From Oncomelania hupensis (lineage: Eukaryota > Mollusca > Gastropoda > Littorinimorpha > Pomatiopsidae), in the NCBI GenBank assembly GCA_036898135.1, contig CM072519.1, positions 34,441,939-34,505,938 on the forward strand: a stretch of 64,000 nt of DNA, read 5' to 3'. The notes under the pieces were generated by a model. It was not told the origin of the DNA. It searched no databases and was given only the letters and a program-made list of their open reading frames with translations. The position numbers and the translations under genes were made by a program. Numbering within the stretch: the first letter of the stretch is position 1; the number at the start of each line of letters is the position of its first letter. Of the stretch, positions 20,931-33,576 are shown in pieces.

Positions 20931-21297
20931 CAAACACGGCATCAACCTTAGGAACGTTTGGTTCAGTGGTGTAGTCAAAATAGGGAAATACACGTGAAGT
21001 GTTGAGTGTCGGGCGATAACATTGCAGTCTAGGTTCAAAGCTCGTGGACGATACACAACAAAAAGCCCCAAAATCAACAACAAACAAATACAACAACAAA
21101 AAACTGCGAAACTGCGCCCCTACTCCTTCGGATGAGATCGAGTTATAAAACGATGTCTAGTCTGTTCACGTACGCATTCCATCGCACGGACTTTAAAGAT
21201 CCTGACACTCATATCCTAAATGGGTGAGTGCCGGCTACACAAATACACCCTCCACGCACTAGATCTCGTCTCCCCTATCCATGGTCGCCCAAGATTG

Positions 21298-21440
21298 TGC
21301 TCAGTCGTCTGGTAGTCAGATTATGCGCCGATAGGCTGCAAGAGGGCGGTTTGAGTTAGATCCTGAATCGGCCAGCGCCTTGAGCAGCTCTTGAGCTGTA
21401 TAAGCGCTATTTAAGAACGATTAAATAACTAATAAATAAA
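21298..21440 (+). mobile_element. SINE fragment, family B-like tail
   Basis: Ends in CCAGCGCCTTGAGCAGCTC then TGTATAAGCGCTATTTAAG and a TAAATAA tail, related to the tails of the copies at 35221 and 42791. The tRNA-like head is decayed. Confidence 0.5.
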
Positions 21441-22463
21441 ATAGTTTTACGCCATGGATTACTGATCCGACTTAACTTCGATCCAGTGCTGGTTACTGTC
21501 TCCACTCATCGAGAAAAATGTTCTAGATCTTAAGCAGCGCAGGCGAATCACTACAGCCAGGGTCTGTTACGTAACAAGCCTAATAATAAGAACACTCTAT
21601 ACTACGATATTTGTCTAACTGACCACACGCGTCTGTCCCGAAGTGAATATCGGTGATCTGTTCATTCCAAACTGATGCACGTGGTTGCCTCAGCAGTCTC
21701 TGATACTCAGACGTCTGACCGTCAGCGTTATCCCAGGGACGCGGAACAGGCAAGGCCTGTCTAACCCTCCTTGGGGGCAGGTCATGCGATCCGCGTGGCG
21801 CGCTCTCTGCTGGAAACCGTTAGCGCTAACCGTTGTTACGTAATTATCAGGAAAAGCCAGTTGGACACCTTAAATATCCGTATCTTTTAGTTAATGCTGA
21901 ACGTAGTAAACTACAACTCTGTGCTTTTGTATATAACACCCTATAAAATTACAGACGTGACATAGAGCGACATTGAGAAAGGCCCAGATAAAGCTACTCG
22001 TCTCGGGTACGCCACGTGTATATGAGGGAAGAGAAAGGAGAATAGACGAAAAAATAGTTGGAGGAAGAAGAATGTTGAGTGTAAAAACAAAGTATAACGA
22101 TTACGCAATATAAAGAAAGACGAGTAAAAAGGTTGAAGGAGATAAAGCACACCAGATTTTAAAATGTTTTATCTCGCTAAAACACGTTGTCACGAGTCAC
22201 AGGTCCACTAGACAACAGTAAGAATATGAGGTTTGGGAGCGGTAAGTGAACAAAAAATACATTTGAGAAGCAGAAAGAATGAGGAAGAACGGAGGAAAAT
22301 GCGATTTAAAATAAAAGGTAGAATAAGGGTAGGAAGAAATTAGGAAAAGGGAGAGGGGATGGGGCCTCAGAAGAAGAAGAGGAGTAGGAGAGCAAGGAAG
22401 TCAAAGGTTCAAAGATGAAATGTGGGCAGCCAACAGCAAACAAGGGAGTTAACTCCACTGTTT

Positions 22464-22464
<1 letters not shown>

Positions 22465-22511
<47 letters not shown>
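22465..22511. repeat. (CT)n microsatellite
   Basis: Pure CT tract. Confidence 0.9.
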
Positions 22512-22513
<2 letters not shown>

Positions 22514-23032
22514 CTTGGTCCTTCAATTTTCTCTTCCCCTATAAGGCGTCATGGCCACCGATTGTTTAACGAGTCCATCTTTGTGGCTTCAGGATCATTC
22601 TCTATCGTCACACTGAAGTCGGATCTCCTGTGCTAGTTCGTTAGCTAATGAAAGAGAGCCAGTGTGAGACAGGAAAGATGTCTGCGCTAAACAGACACAA
22701 AACAAAGGCCGACAGCCATCTGGTTCCTTCCTGATGACACTCACACTCCAGGGACTCGGACTGGGCTTCGTCGACCTTACTTGACCTTCGCACATTCCAC
22801 AAGCTATTTTTTACCCTTGTAAATATTATTAGTGTGTCTTTTCTTTTGCATTTGGCCTTGCTTTTGCTACGATGTAAAACGTCACCACTACGCACTACTG
22901 TGCAGAATTGTTATCATTTATAATTACACTGTATTGAATAAGAACGTCCATCCAGTCCACAGACTTGAAGGATAGTTGAGGGCTGTATGAAGCTAAAGGG
23001 GTGGTGGAGATGTAACCGGAGAAGGAAAGAGC

Positions 23033-23073
<41 letters not shown>

Positions 23074-24727
23074 GATGGCGGAGTGATGGAGGGATCGAAA
23101 GAACAGACGATATCTTACCGAGTGATTAGATTTAATATAGTCTTGAATCAGTAAATATTACCTCGTTGAAAACTAATGTTCTAATGTGGGCATAGTTCTA
23201 ATAAATAGCCTGTAATAGCATCTGTACTATAGGAGATAACCAAACCCGCACCATGAATGGCGACATGAGTTTCATTACTGTTGTCAAAGAATACAAACAT
23301 AAAATACTTCTTAATCCTTGGACTGCAGCTGTGGCTCACCACCTATGGTTTCAAATAGCAAGGGATGCCAGAACACTTAGGTATAATATTATAAGTCACA
23401 AAAACAAAGGTCGATAAATACAACGTTAACCTTCCTTATGAAGTGCGTCGCGTGCCCTAACTTAAGAATTGAGAAACTGCATCTGTTAACAGTGTCTGTA
23501 TTGATCCATCATTATTATAACAATGTCTTCTACATCTGCACCATCCAAAAATAATGGATAGTCAAAGTATCCAATCAGGATGCCGTGGCAATTCCGCTCC
23601 CAATGGATCCTTATTCTATCTTCAGTCTCATTCGCAAGTTATTAACCTTTTCATAGGTAATGAGACATAAATTCTTGCTTTTGGTGTCAGATTAATGCAA
23701 GTAAGGTGCAAGTGGGAATGCCGCTTATTAGTGGTAAAGTGTAACACAAGGAACTGACTCTTAAACGCGACGGCTGATCGATATGTTGTACGTATACGAT
23801 GTTTGAGTACATCGAATTCGAAGAAAGATCCTAGGGATTAGCACTGAAATTTTGCCTAAAGCGGACAATTGTTGTGCATCTTTTCCCATTCCCGCCCCCT
23901 CCCCCCCCCTCATCTCCTTCCTCCTCTGTTTGTATGTCTCTCTCTCTCATTCATAATTCTTACAATACACACTTACCAGCGTAAAACGCCACCGAGGTTA
24001 CAGCATGCGAAACGGATAATTCGGGAAAGCCGCATAATTTAACGTACGTCTGCTGCGAGCTTGCCCACAGAATAATGTCATGGACCACTCTGCAACCCCT
24101 CAACTCTCACCGAAACATAGGCCTACCTCTCTGCCCTGACTTCCCAATACCTGTAGCTGTCACTTTTGTCTCGTCTCTTATTCCTGTTTCTTCTCGTTTG
24201 AAGAAGGTGACCCAAAAAAAGAAAGACCCAGATCTCCACGCTCCTCAGCCCCCCACAACTGCTTTTCCATTTCGGGACCCCATCCTTCTCCTCCTCCTTC
24301 TACTCCTCCACTTTCAGCATTCTCCACTCTTCACCGCCTCGTTCTGTGTGCCCTGTGCGCCCCGCTGACCAATTTATTTGATCTCGGACACGTTCCCAGG
24401 TCTGAAGTAGAGTAAGGGGAAATTCCCAAACTTCCACGTGGGTTAGTCATCGCAGTGTCCCCGGCCGCCATTCACACAAAATACTGCACTCACTCACAAC
24501 TGACATTGAGGCGAAAAAGTGCACTTTACTTAAGCCCCGAAGGCGTGCATCAGCAATTTCTACCATTTTAAATAATCCGGACCTATTGAAAGAGGGTGGG
24601 TGGGGGTGGGGAGGAGACGGGAGAGGATGAGAGGCTCAATATTTTTCACATAAAACCCAACTTACATGTATATCCTATTTACGGCACATTTGTACTCGAC
24701 GACCAATTTTATTGAATCCAAACCTAC
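22512..24727. other. No recognised content
   Basis: Mostly unique-looking AT-rich sequence with a (GA)n tract near 23036-23070. No exon or RNA gene was recognised. Confidence 0.4.
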
Positions 24728-24792
24728 GAGGCTTCAATATTTTTTTTTACCATAACCTACGAGGTTTCAATATTTTTTTTACCATAACCTAT
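24728..24792. repeat. Short tandem duplication (CCTACGAGG...CCATAA)
   Basis: A ~35-bp unit with CCTACGAGG, TTCAATATTTTT and CCATAA is present twice in direct succession. Confidence 0.75.
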
Positions 24793-24884
24793 TATATATA
24801 GTAAACGAAACAAAAAAAAAAACAAATAAAAAAAGTGTTTCACGGCAGTAACTCTGGATCATATACGATCACAACTATATCAAA

Positions 24885-25100
24885 ATGATAGCCAAGTCCT
24901 TCTACAATATCAAAGTCAGTTTTGTATTAATTTTGGTTAGTTTAACATCCGGAATTACTAAAGGCTACGTAATATTATTATGCCGGTGGACATGCAACCC
25001 ACCATTCTATAATCGTGAGTCATGGTGTCTCAGACCTTTTAAGCCTTTTTCCGCTATGGCTCAATACTGCGGATTTCTGACTTCGTCCCGTGGTTCTTGA
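24885..25100 (+). CDS. Hypothetical small cysteine-containing secreted peptide
   Basis: A 71-codon ATG frame. Residues 11-25 (VSFVLILVSLTSGIT) resemble a signal peptide core, and the remainder has four cysteines (CRWTC, WC, YC). No known neuropeptide or toxin family is recognised. The next frame, about 25144-25425, is very basic with KR/KKKR sites but lacks an ATG. Chance cannot be excluded. Confidence 0.25.
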   Translation: MIAKSFYNIKVSFVLILVSLTSGITKGYVILLCRWTCNPPFYNRESWCLRPFKPFSAMAQYCGFLTSSRGS

Positions 25101-25744
25101 GTAGTGCCTACATATTGTCTGCCTAATCACTTGAGTAAATACCTTGGAAAAAAGAGACACAAGGAAATGTGGATATGTGAAAAAGAAGCGATGGAAAACA
25201 CATCCCATTCAAAAAAATAAGAAAAAGCTGAAGAAAGAGATAGATAAGAAATTGGAAAGCTCTTTTCTTCATCAGCATCTAAAATTTATTCCAATCAACT
25301 GTGACAAGAAGAGTCAACTGAATCCACTACTAACACGGGATCCAGTGCAGATCGATCACTGTCACGACAATTGTGACAGAGTGGAACAAGTCGTGACAGA
25401 ACGTGACTGGTCGCTAGATCTGTAAAAACGTCATTAGTAAGGACTACAATGATGGCATGTCCTTACTCACAGGCGCTTGTATCTGATATTATAGATAACC
25501 AAAGGGAAATGCGTCACAGGCATAGGCGCCCGCGTGTCCAGATACAAGCGGCTGTGTTCTTACTCGTAAGCCCTTGATGTACCGTAGATAACTCCTACAT
25601 TACCTCGCTGCTGAAGTGCAGACATGTCACATTGACAAGATGACAGATACGGTGAAAAAACAATAGCAGTAGCCATGGATATGAAAGAAATGAAGTAGGA
25701 CTTTGAGGGAAAGTGGGGAAGAGGAGGAGGAGGAGAAAGAAGAG

Positions 25745-25855
25745 AGAGAGAAAAACTTTGAAAAAAAATTGTAACTTTTTTAATTAGGGATAAAGAGTTT
25801 AGACTAATGATACAGTCTAATCTTCCAATTTGTCCCTTAACAAATTAACATAGTA
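25745..25855 (-). repeat. Short dispersed repeat, copy 1
   Basis: On the minus strand it reads GTTAAGGGACAAATTGGAAG, then AGACT ... AGTCT (a small hairpin), then CTTTATCCCTAAT and a T/A-rich end beside a GA tract. The same layout in plus orientation is at 29212-29310. Confidence 0.7.
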
Positions 25856-26024
25856 AAGAACCGTTAACTTTAACTTGGAAAGCATATAACTCACACACAC
25901 ACACATGCACTCAAACACATGCACACACAATCACACCAACATCTTCATCATTATCTTTAAACAATTTTAGGCAACCACCCCCCCCCCCCCCCCAAAGCCC
26001 CTTCCCCTCATACCCTTCACTCTT

Positions 26025-26036
26025 AATAATAACAAC

Positions 26037-26104
<68 letters not shown>
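26025..26104. repeat. (AAT)n microsatellite
   Basis: Long trinucleotide tract. Confidence 0.95.
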
Positions 26105-26105
<1 letters not shown>

Positions 26106-26174
26106 GAAATACAGAAATAAATTAATAATTACATGAATTACTGTGTTCTCATATATTTTATTATATATCACTTT

Positions 26175-26176
<2 letters not shown>

Positions 26177-26212
<36 letters not shown>
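26177..26212. repeat. (GA)n microsatellite
   Basis: Pure GA tract. Confidence 0.9.
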
Positions 26213-26216
<4 letters not shown>

Positions 26217-26399
26217 AGACATACAGACAGAGAGACAGACAGAGAGAATGATGAGAGGAAGATAAGCTGAAAACAAAGCAAGTGGAGGAAGATAAACAGA
26301 GTTGGAGAAGAAGATATGTTGTATCTACTACTGAGTAGAGAATTGGTACCGAACTACGAAACACCAGATTTGTCACAATATACGTAAAAACTAGAAGAC

Positions 26400-28340
26400 T
26401 GAATAACTAGGACTCACCTGTGAACATTTTGTACTTAGAAGATAAAGGCATGCATCCGAATATATTACCTCAATAGTTATGTACCATCATTATCTTCTGC
26501 AAAGTTAAAAAAATTTCACCAAAAAGATTTGCCTTTGATTTAATACATTATTTTGAATCTTACGATTTTATTCACAAAGCCGGCCAATAAATATGTAAAT
26601 GCGTTTATAACACTGGAGAATTCAGGCTAGGTTATCAAAGGGAGTTTTCGTTGTGAGTTCCTTCACGGGACTTGTCTCTTGGATAAGCTACAGGGCAAAG
26701 TAGCACCTTAATTCTTGAAATATTAAAAACAATACTTCAAAGATAGAAACCGCCCTCTAGTTCTCTAATGCAGTCCACCCAAAATTACTTCGGTCGCTTC
26801 AGTCCAGTCTATGAATCGATCACGGTACCTTAAGTAATCCATTACAATTACATGTCTTTAAGACAAATACGTGATCACAAAGCGTGACAGCGTTGGTAGG
26901 ATCACACTGATTTCCTTGGTAACAGTTTTAGTGTGGCGTGGCACATGTAAGTAAGCTTAATTTGGCTTCCTGTCAACTGACTAATTATTACATAGCCTAT
27001 TAGGTAAGGGTATCGGCAGGTCTAGACTCAGCTTTCAGACTCTGGTAACACAATAAATGCTGCATTGCTATGCGTTCATTAATACGGCGTGGTGGAGGGA
27101 GGGGGCGGGGGGAGGAAGCAAGTTATTGATTCAAGACCTTACCAAGGTAAAGTGTTTACTGGGTTAGAAAGCGAAGTTATGGTTGAAGAAAACACAGGAT
27201 CAAACATTTGCATTCATAAGTAAATAGAATGTTGGTTCAGAAGTTACATACACGCCCACACAGATCCATGAACGCATGCTCTGCCGCATACTCTCTCTCC
27301 TTCTCTCCATTCTCTCCCCTCCTTCCAATCTCTCCCCTCCCACCCCCCTCACCCTTTCATCCACCATTTACTTCATCCATACAGAAATACAGAGTGAACG
27401 ACAACAACAAAAACAAAACCTGATCTAGGCTAATTTGCCATGTATGCAGTAAGTCATAAACTCGCCACGTCCTAAATACAGAGCTGTGCTTGGATTGTAA
27501 TATGTTCGGAATATTACGTTAAGGACGTGCTCTTACTGAATATATAGAGTAAACCTTGCTTGGGGCGGTTGGGTGTGGGTGTTAATCAGACTGCATTCTG
27601 CTCTGAATGCTGGAGGAAGCAATGCAAAGTAAATCCTTCTATGTATGACATTTGAAGCCAATAAAATCTGTCTTTCTATTGTTGTGTAGTTGGTTGTTTT
27701 ATTAACGTCTTATTATTAGTATTATATTGTATTGTATACATGGCTATATGAAACACAAATAAGACCTCAATGACACTGACTCCCACGGACATTACACGAA
27801 TTCACAACCGATAATTTGCGTTTCTAATTTAAATAACTTCACATTGTCAGCGCAGCGCGTGTCATGAGTGAAATTTGGCTATTGTAATGATATTTAACTT
27901 GTCCCGTACAATTCTTCTTTGACGAAATAAACCTCCTCATTCTTCTGCTCGTCTGTTTACTTCTTTTTATTTCTTGCTTCCTTGCTTGCTGTCGTAGTCA
28001 CTGTTGTTCTCATGCATTCCTAACTGAGAGTGAGAGTAAGAGTCAATACAATACAAAACAAACTATAGTCAATATGAATAAGAATTAAAATAACTGTTAA
28101 ACAAAATGGTTTTCACACCGATTCCCCAGTAAAGAAATGCAGTTAATAATAAAACAAAATTGCAATTCACACTGCAGCACAGAACATAATACGTTTTTGA
28201 CAACATTAGAATAAAATCCTTATAGCCCATAAAAGTGAAAAGAATGGTTATAGGGCATAACAAGCAAAGTCTTAATAGGCATGGGAAAGAACGCCGTTTT
28301 AATGCAGACGGCAAAGTCCCATTTTACTTCAAAACGGGAA
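26400..28340. other. No recognised content
   Basis: No coding exon, RNA gene or named repeat was recognised. Confidence 0.4.
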
Positions 28341-28348
28341 CCCGAGTT

Positions 28349-28460
28349 TTGATACAATACAATACAATACAACACAACACAGTTCAATACAATTCAATAC
28401 AATACAATGCAAAACGAAATGACGCTGGAATACAACAGAATACAATACAAAATCAATGCA
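28349..28460. repeat. Degenerate (AATAC)n pentanucleotide repeat
   Basis: Imperfect AATAC/AACAC/AATTC units. Confidence 0.7.
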
Positions 28461-28618
28461 ACACAACTTTATCAGTCTATTGTATAAAAAAAGATAATAT
28501 TGAATGCGCTGCCTTGAAATGTAAATTATTCTCACGGACATTAAAAGACTTTAAAACGGTTTAAACGCTATAGCAATGTGAACAACGACATTGGAAGATA
28601 TCCTTTTTTCCGATTTTC

Positions 28619-28768
<150 letters not shown>

Positions 28769-29211
28769 GAAGTTGGCAACCACAACCTGTGAACGGCTGA
28801 GAGTGTCACGGCAGTCACTCTGTCACGCTCAATCGGGTTCAAATCCTGGTGGACATTCCTGGCGTGCTCTAACCACTGGAAATTCCGTACATTGACTACG
28901 AAACTGCGTAATTAAACTCCCTAAGTGACTCAAAGGGCGAAATGGGAATAGATTACAGTTTCATCTCCCCTGGGAAAAAAAAGTCTACGTAATTATACCC
29001 CCCAAGCCAACACAACCAAGATTTAATACCTTCCTCAAACCAACGCATTCTTCCCCGCCCACCACCATCCACCCACCCCACCCCACCCACCTCCAACCTT
29101 CTCTCTCTTTCTCTCTAATGATGAAGATGTTGGTGTGATTGTGTATGCATGTGTGTGTGTGTGTGATTTCTATGATTTCCAAGTTAATGTTAAAGTTATT
29201 TACTGTATTAA

Positions 29212-29325
29212 TTTGTTAAGGGACAGATTGGAAGATTAGACTTATTAATTAGTCTAAAATCTTTATCCCTAATAAAAAAAAGTTTCAAAGTTTCAAAGTT
29301 TCTCTCTCTCTCTCTCTCTCTCCGC
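29212..29325 (+). repeat. Short dispersed repeat, copy 2
   Basis: Plus-oriented match of the 25745-25855 repeat, again ending beside a (CT)n tract. Confidence 0.7.
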
Positions 29326-30003
29326 CCACATTCAGCCATTTAAAAACTGGGTAAAAAAAATAATGACTTAATTACCATTAGCACTGTATAGCTAATGAAT
29401 TGGCTAAACGAAATGTAGCAATCAATAACTAATGACGATGGTATTTGAGTACTTACACATGTCAAACATGACCGATGATTGAAGTTAGTCCCCGCCGCTT
29501 TTCCTCGCTCAATGCTGAGCAGTTTTTGAATAATCCAAGCCACAGAAACACAAACTTATGCAGTCACTTTTCAGTATTTTCAACGTTGATAGGCTCGTTT
29601 ATACGTTTATTTGCATATAAATAAACAATTTACAGTTACAGCAGAAACACAAATTGAAGGTATGCAGTCACCTGCTGATATTTTTTAAACGTTCTACAAA
29701 TTTGTTTATTTGTTCATTAAAACTTGACACTTCGGCATTCAGTACTTTTCACGAGCTTCTGTATTAATATTTGACAATACACTGGTCAACTCGAGTACTT
29801 TGGTGCATCACTGCAAAATAAATGATTTGCAAAGATTCATTCAAAACTACAAAATGTTTACACGCCGCTCCTCCATACAATATTCACACACAATGTCAAA
29901 CCTGACTAACTGAACTCATCGGAACCTGCTCGGTAAATGTATATTAAGTCCACAATCGTTATAACCTAACCACACACCGCATTTCAATCAGATACCAATC
30001 AAC

Positions 30004-30039
30004 CAGAGAAACTGCATCAAGTTTGATGCAGTTTCTCTG
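30004..30039. repeat. Perfect 17-bp inverted repeat
   Basis: CAGAGAAACTGCATCAA and its exact reverse complement are separated by 2 bp. Confidence 0.9.
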
Positions 30040-30852
30040 CAATCAACCTTGAATAGCCCCCGCGCGCCTCCCTTCTACTATTTTTTACAGAGAAGCTAAA
30101 AAAAGACACCGCATGTATCCCACACAAACTGCAAGTCCCATTGGCCAAACTTAATTTTATATATATTTGATATACTTTCACCAGCACACACATTACACGA
30201 TACTCCTTCACAGTACACACAACCACAAACCATCTCTCCAATCGGCCTGTCTCGGTCTAAACTCCGAACCACAGGCGCCCGTATCGGAATATCTACGGAC
30301 TCTATATTACTAGTATCACTTTTTCTTAAGTAGTATATAGTCTGCTGACATGCCGATATGGGTGCCTGTGTTCAGAATCGTGTCCACTAAGGTCTCCGTA
30401 TAGTATGGACAACCTATATATTGGTTTTTCCGTTGTTCCAGAAATGTGACGTGAAAGATAAATTACTGCCCACACACTTACTAGTCAGCCAAGATTAGTA
30501 GTGTAGCCATCTCACTCCTGTATTGCTTACACCGTGACACCCTCGTTTTTGTTCTATTTCTAATAACATAGTAATTTGTATTTTTTTTCGTTGTTGTGTT
30601 TTTTTTTTTCCACTTGTCATTTTGTATCCTTGCAAAATAAGGTAAAATCAGTTTAAATTATTGCACTCTTACATATTTACAGCTCATCGGTACTGTTACA
30701 CTGACTCACATATATGTTGCATTATAATAAATATACAGTTGTTTTACATTCTAGCACGCGGTAAGCCTATTACATGTAATATCTCTTTTTTACTTCTTAG
30801 TGCGTAAGCTGGAGAAATATTGTTTTGAGCTCTTTTCTTTTTAATTTATTTT

Positions 30853-30988
<136 letters not shown>

Positions 30989-31123
30989 ATGTGCGTGTGG
31001 GTGGGTGGGTGTGAGTGGGTGTGTGTGTGTGTGTGTGTGCGGGTAGGTGTGCGTGTGTGTGTGTGTGTGTATGGGTGGGTGGGTGGGTGGGTGGGTGTGG
31101 GTGGGTGTGTGTGTGTGTGTGTG
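30989..31123. repeat. (GT)n/(GGGT)n low-complexity tract
   Basis: GTGGGT-type repeats adjoining the GATA tract. Confidence 0.9.
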
Positions 31124-31523
31124 CAAAGATTCTGATTATTTCCAAAACTCACAAACACCTAGGGTAATCTCTAACACACTTTTACGCCTGTGCTGTTACG
31201 CTGCAACACAATTACACCTGTTTATGCTCCTGTGATTACGATCAGACGTGTTTGGAACAATTACTCACCACGCACTATGTCGGCTACTAGCGTTCCTATT
31301 TAGGTAGTGCAAGAAAACGCGAAAACACATGCTCCCTAAACCCAGTTGTATTAAAAATTTTATGAAGAAAAATGGGACAGGTTAAAAAAAAAAAAAGCCT
31401 TACTTATCTATGTCAAGCCTTACTTATCTATGTTATTACGGGTTGAAATAACAAATAGCAATTATATAGGAGCATTTGACTATTACCGAATAAGTGTAAA
31501 TGTTCAGAGAGAGAAAAAGGGAG

Positions 31524-31529
<6 letters not shown>

Positions 31530-31580
<51 letters not shown>
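31530..31580. repeat. (GA)n microsatellite
   Basis: GA tract with few interruptions. Confidence 0.9.
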
Positions 31581-31582
<2 letters not shown>

Positions 31583-31807
31583 ATGTAAGTGTGAAACAAT
31601 AAAAGAAAATAAACTGCAAAGAAAATAATTTATCAGGAAACAACAGCTCTTTTGCGGTAGACTATAGAAAACGGCTGGAAGGCTGAGAAAGAAGGGAAAG
31701 ATCGAGTGGGTGGGTGTGAGATAAATCTAAGATACCGCTTAGGACTGTCGGCATTTCATAGCATCGGAACCAAGCTTAGCGAGTAGAGTTTGAAGAATGC
31801 AAGTCAG

Positions 31808-32282
31808 CAGTGTTCCCTCCACACACAAATAATGAGAGTCCTTGGGACTTCCAGGTATAAAATTTTAAGAGTCCTTGTGCAAATTTTGAGAGTCCCCAAA
31901 TCGGTGGATGAACGGGTTTTGGGCCCAGTCAACCAAGTCAGAAGTGACATGATCGTGTATGATAGAATCAAAGAATGGATTAACGAAGATTTGTTTTGTT
32001 CAGTAAATGTATTGCTTGGAGGAAGTTTACAATGCGCGCGCAAGCGATTTTTAAGGACGACAACTCCCGACACAATCTGTACTCGTCTGCAATGGCAGTC
32101 TCAGTTGGGTTCTGATTCTGATTATGCTGTGATATAGTTCGCCACTCGTTGGTCGTATTTATGACTTCAGCGATTCCAAAAAAATGTGTGCGTCCACAGG
32201 ACGCACACATGCAAATTTTCCTGCGTCATTTTTCATATTTTGTGCGTAATTGACGCACTACTGTGCGTAATCGGGAACACTG
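31808..32282. mobile_element. hAT-type MITE, 475 bp
   Basis: Perfect terminal inverted repeats CAGTGTTCCC and GGGAACACTG. Both sides are flanked by AGTCAG, a probable target duplication. CAGTG-type ends are typical of hAT elements, whose usual duplication is 8 bp, so 6 bp is short. A GTGTGCGTCC hairpin is inside. No transposase is present. Confidence 0.75.
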
Positions 32283-33490
32283 AGTCAGTGTAAGCCATTC
32301 GAAACTAACTTTTAACAAATGTTTTACTTGTTTGAAAAATATTCTTACACCTTACGTCATTTTCAAACACTGAAATTTAGACCAACGTCTTCTAACCAAT
32401 TTTCTCTTAAAGGGACAGACACTTCCTTTTTGTCAAGTCTCATGCCCCTGGCTTCATTTCATACTATACACCTTCTCCTGGAAAAGTTCATGCAGCTTTC
32501 TAAGTTCATGGATTTTGGAATATATATGACCTACTTGTCATCCATGCTGGCGACATTCTGAAAATTACTTTCAGCAAATGTTCGGAAACAGCAGTACAGC
32601 GCCACCGTGGACAAGGAAGAGCAAGAAGCCACTAACCTAGTATACCTCTCCATTTGAACCTATATAAGCTTAATTATTATACACACCATCGAAGTTTATA
32701 CAATTATATATCTAGGACGGAGGTAAGGTGGGTTTGGAGGTCTTCGAAGTTCAATACAAGTAAACAGAAAGCAATCACTAGCATACCAATACAATGACCT
32801 ACATTTTTTATGGTGATCCCAAGTCAAGCTTGTTCACATTTCTGATCAATGTCCACTTACACGCTGTGACAAAACTTCCAAAATGAATGCAGCCGCATGC
32901 AGGTAGGCTGACGAATCAAACTACATGCAGCAGAATAAATCAAACCTTCATAAAAATTCACCTTATGGCATTGCAATGCGACCCGTGCTAATGTGTGAAT
33001 GTGCCGTCATGAGGCCGACAGTTCACCGGGTGCAGTACCATTGAAGGCGTGAACGCAACAACAATGATAATGGAATGCTGTGAACAGACCCCATGTCGAC
33101 TTTTCACAGAGTCAAGGACATACTGATTCTTAACTTTACAAGAGCTCAGCCTACTGACTTCTGAGGCGTATCAGTAGGTGGATTGTTGTATCATTATCAT
33201 ACCTCAAATTCGTTTGCAGTATTGAGAGTGGAAAGTTCAATTCTTAATGGATCAACATACGGAGGTCTATAGGCCTAAAATTCCGCCGCCATTGTGAAGC
33301 ACGAATTCTAAACACAGCGGCATTTTCAAATATTAAGAGATCGGCATAAAAATTGAATGAGCATTGAAGTTTAACGTCAACAATCACCATTGGCGATATG
33401 GCAGACGGGATAATCATCCCAGGGAGGAGGGGGTAGGGACCTAAATCAACACTGAACCATCAGAGCAATCATACGGAGAGTGAAAATGGC
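32283..33490. other. No recognised content
   Basis: No exon, RNA gene or named repeat was recognised. Confidence 0.4.
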
Positions 33491-33503
33491 CACTTTTTAT
33501 TTT

Positions 33504-33576
33504 GCCCCACCACGGGATTCAAACCTGAGTTCATCAGTTTGCCAGGCAAACTTTCTGCCACTGAGCTACGGCGGTG
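33504..33576 (-). repeat. tRNA-like sequence, probable SINE head
   Basis: On the minus strand GCCGTAGCTCAGTGGCAG (A box) and GGTTTGAATCCC (B box) are spaced as in a tRNA, but the stems do not pair as a clean cloverleaf. A SINE head or tRNA pseudogene is more likely than a working tRNA. Confidence 0.5.

Noticed and set aside
31790..32137. 115-codon plus-strand frame
   Set aside because: It lies almost wholly inside the MITE and has no recognisable domain.
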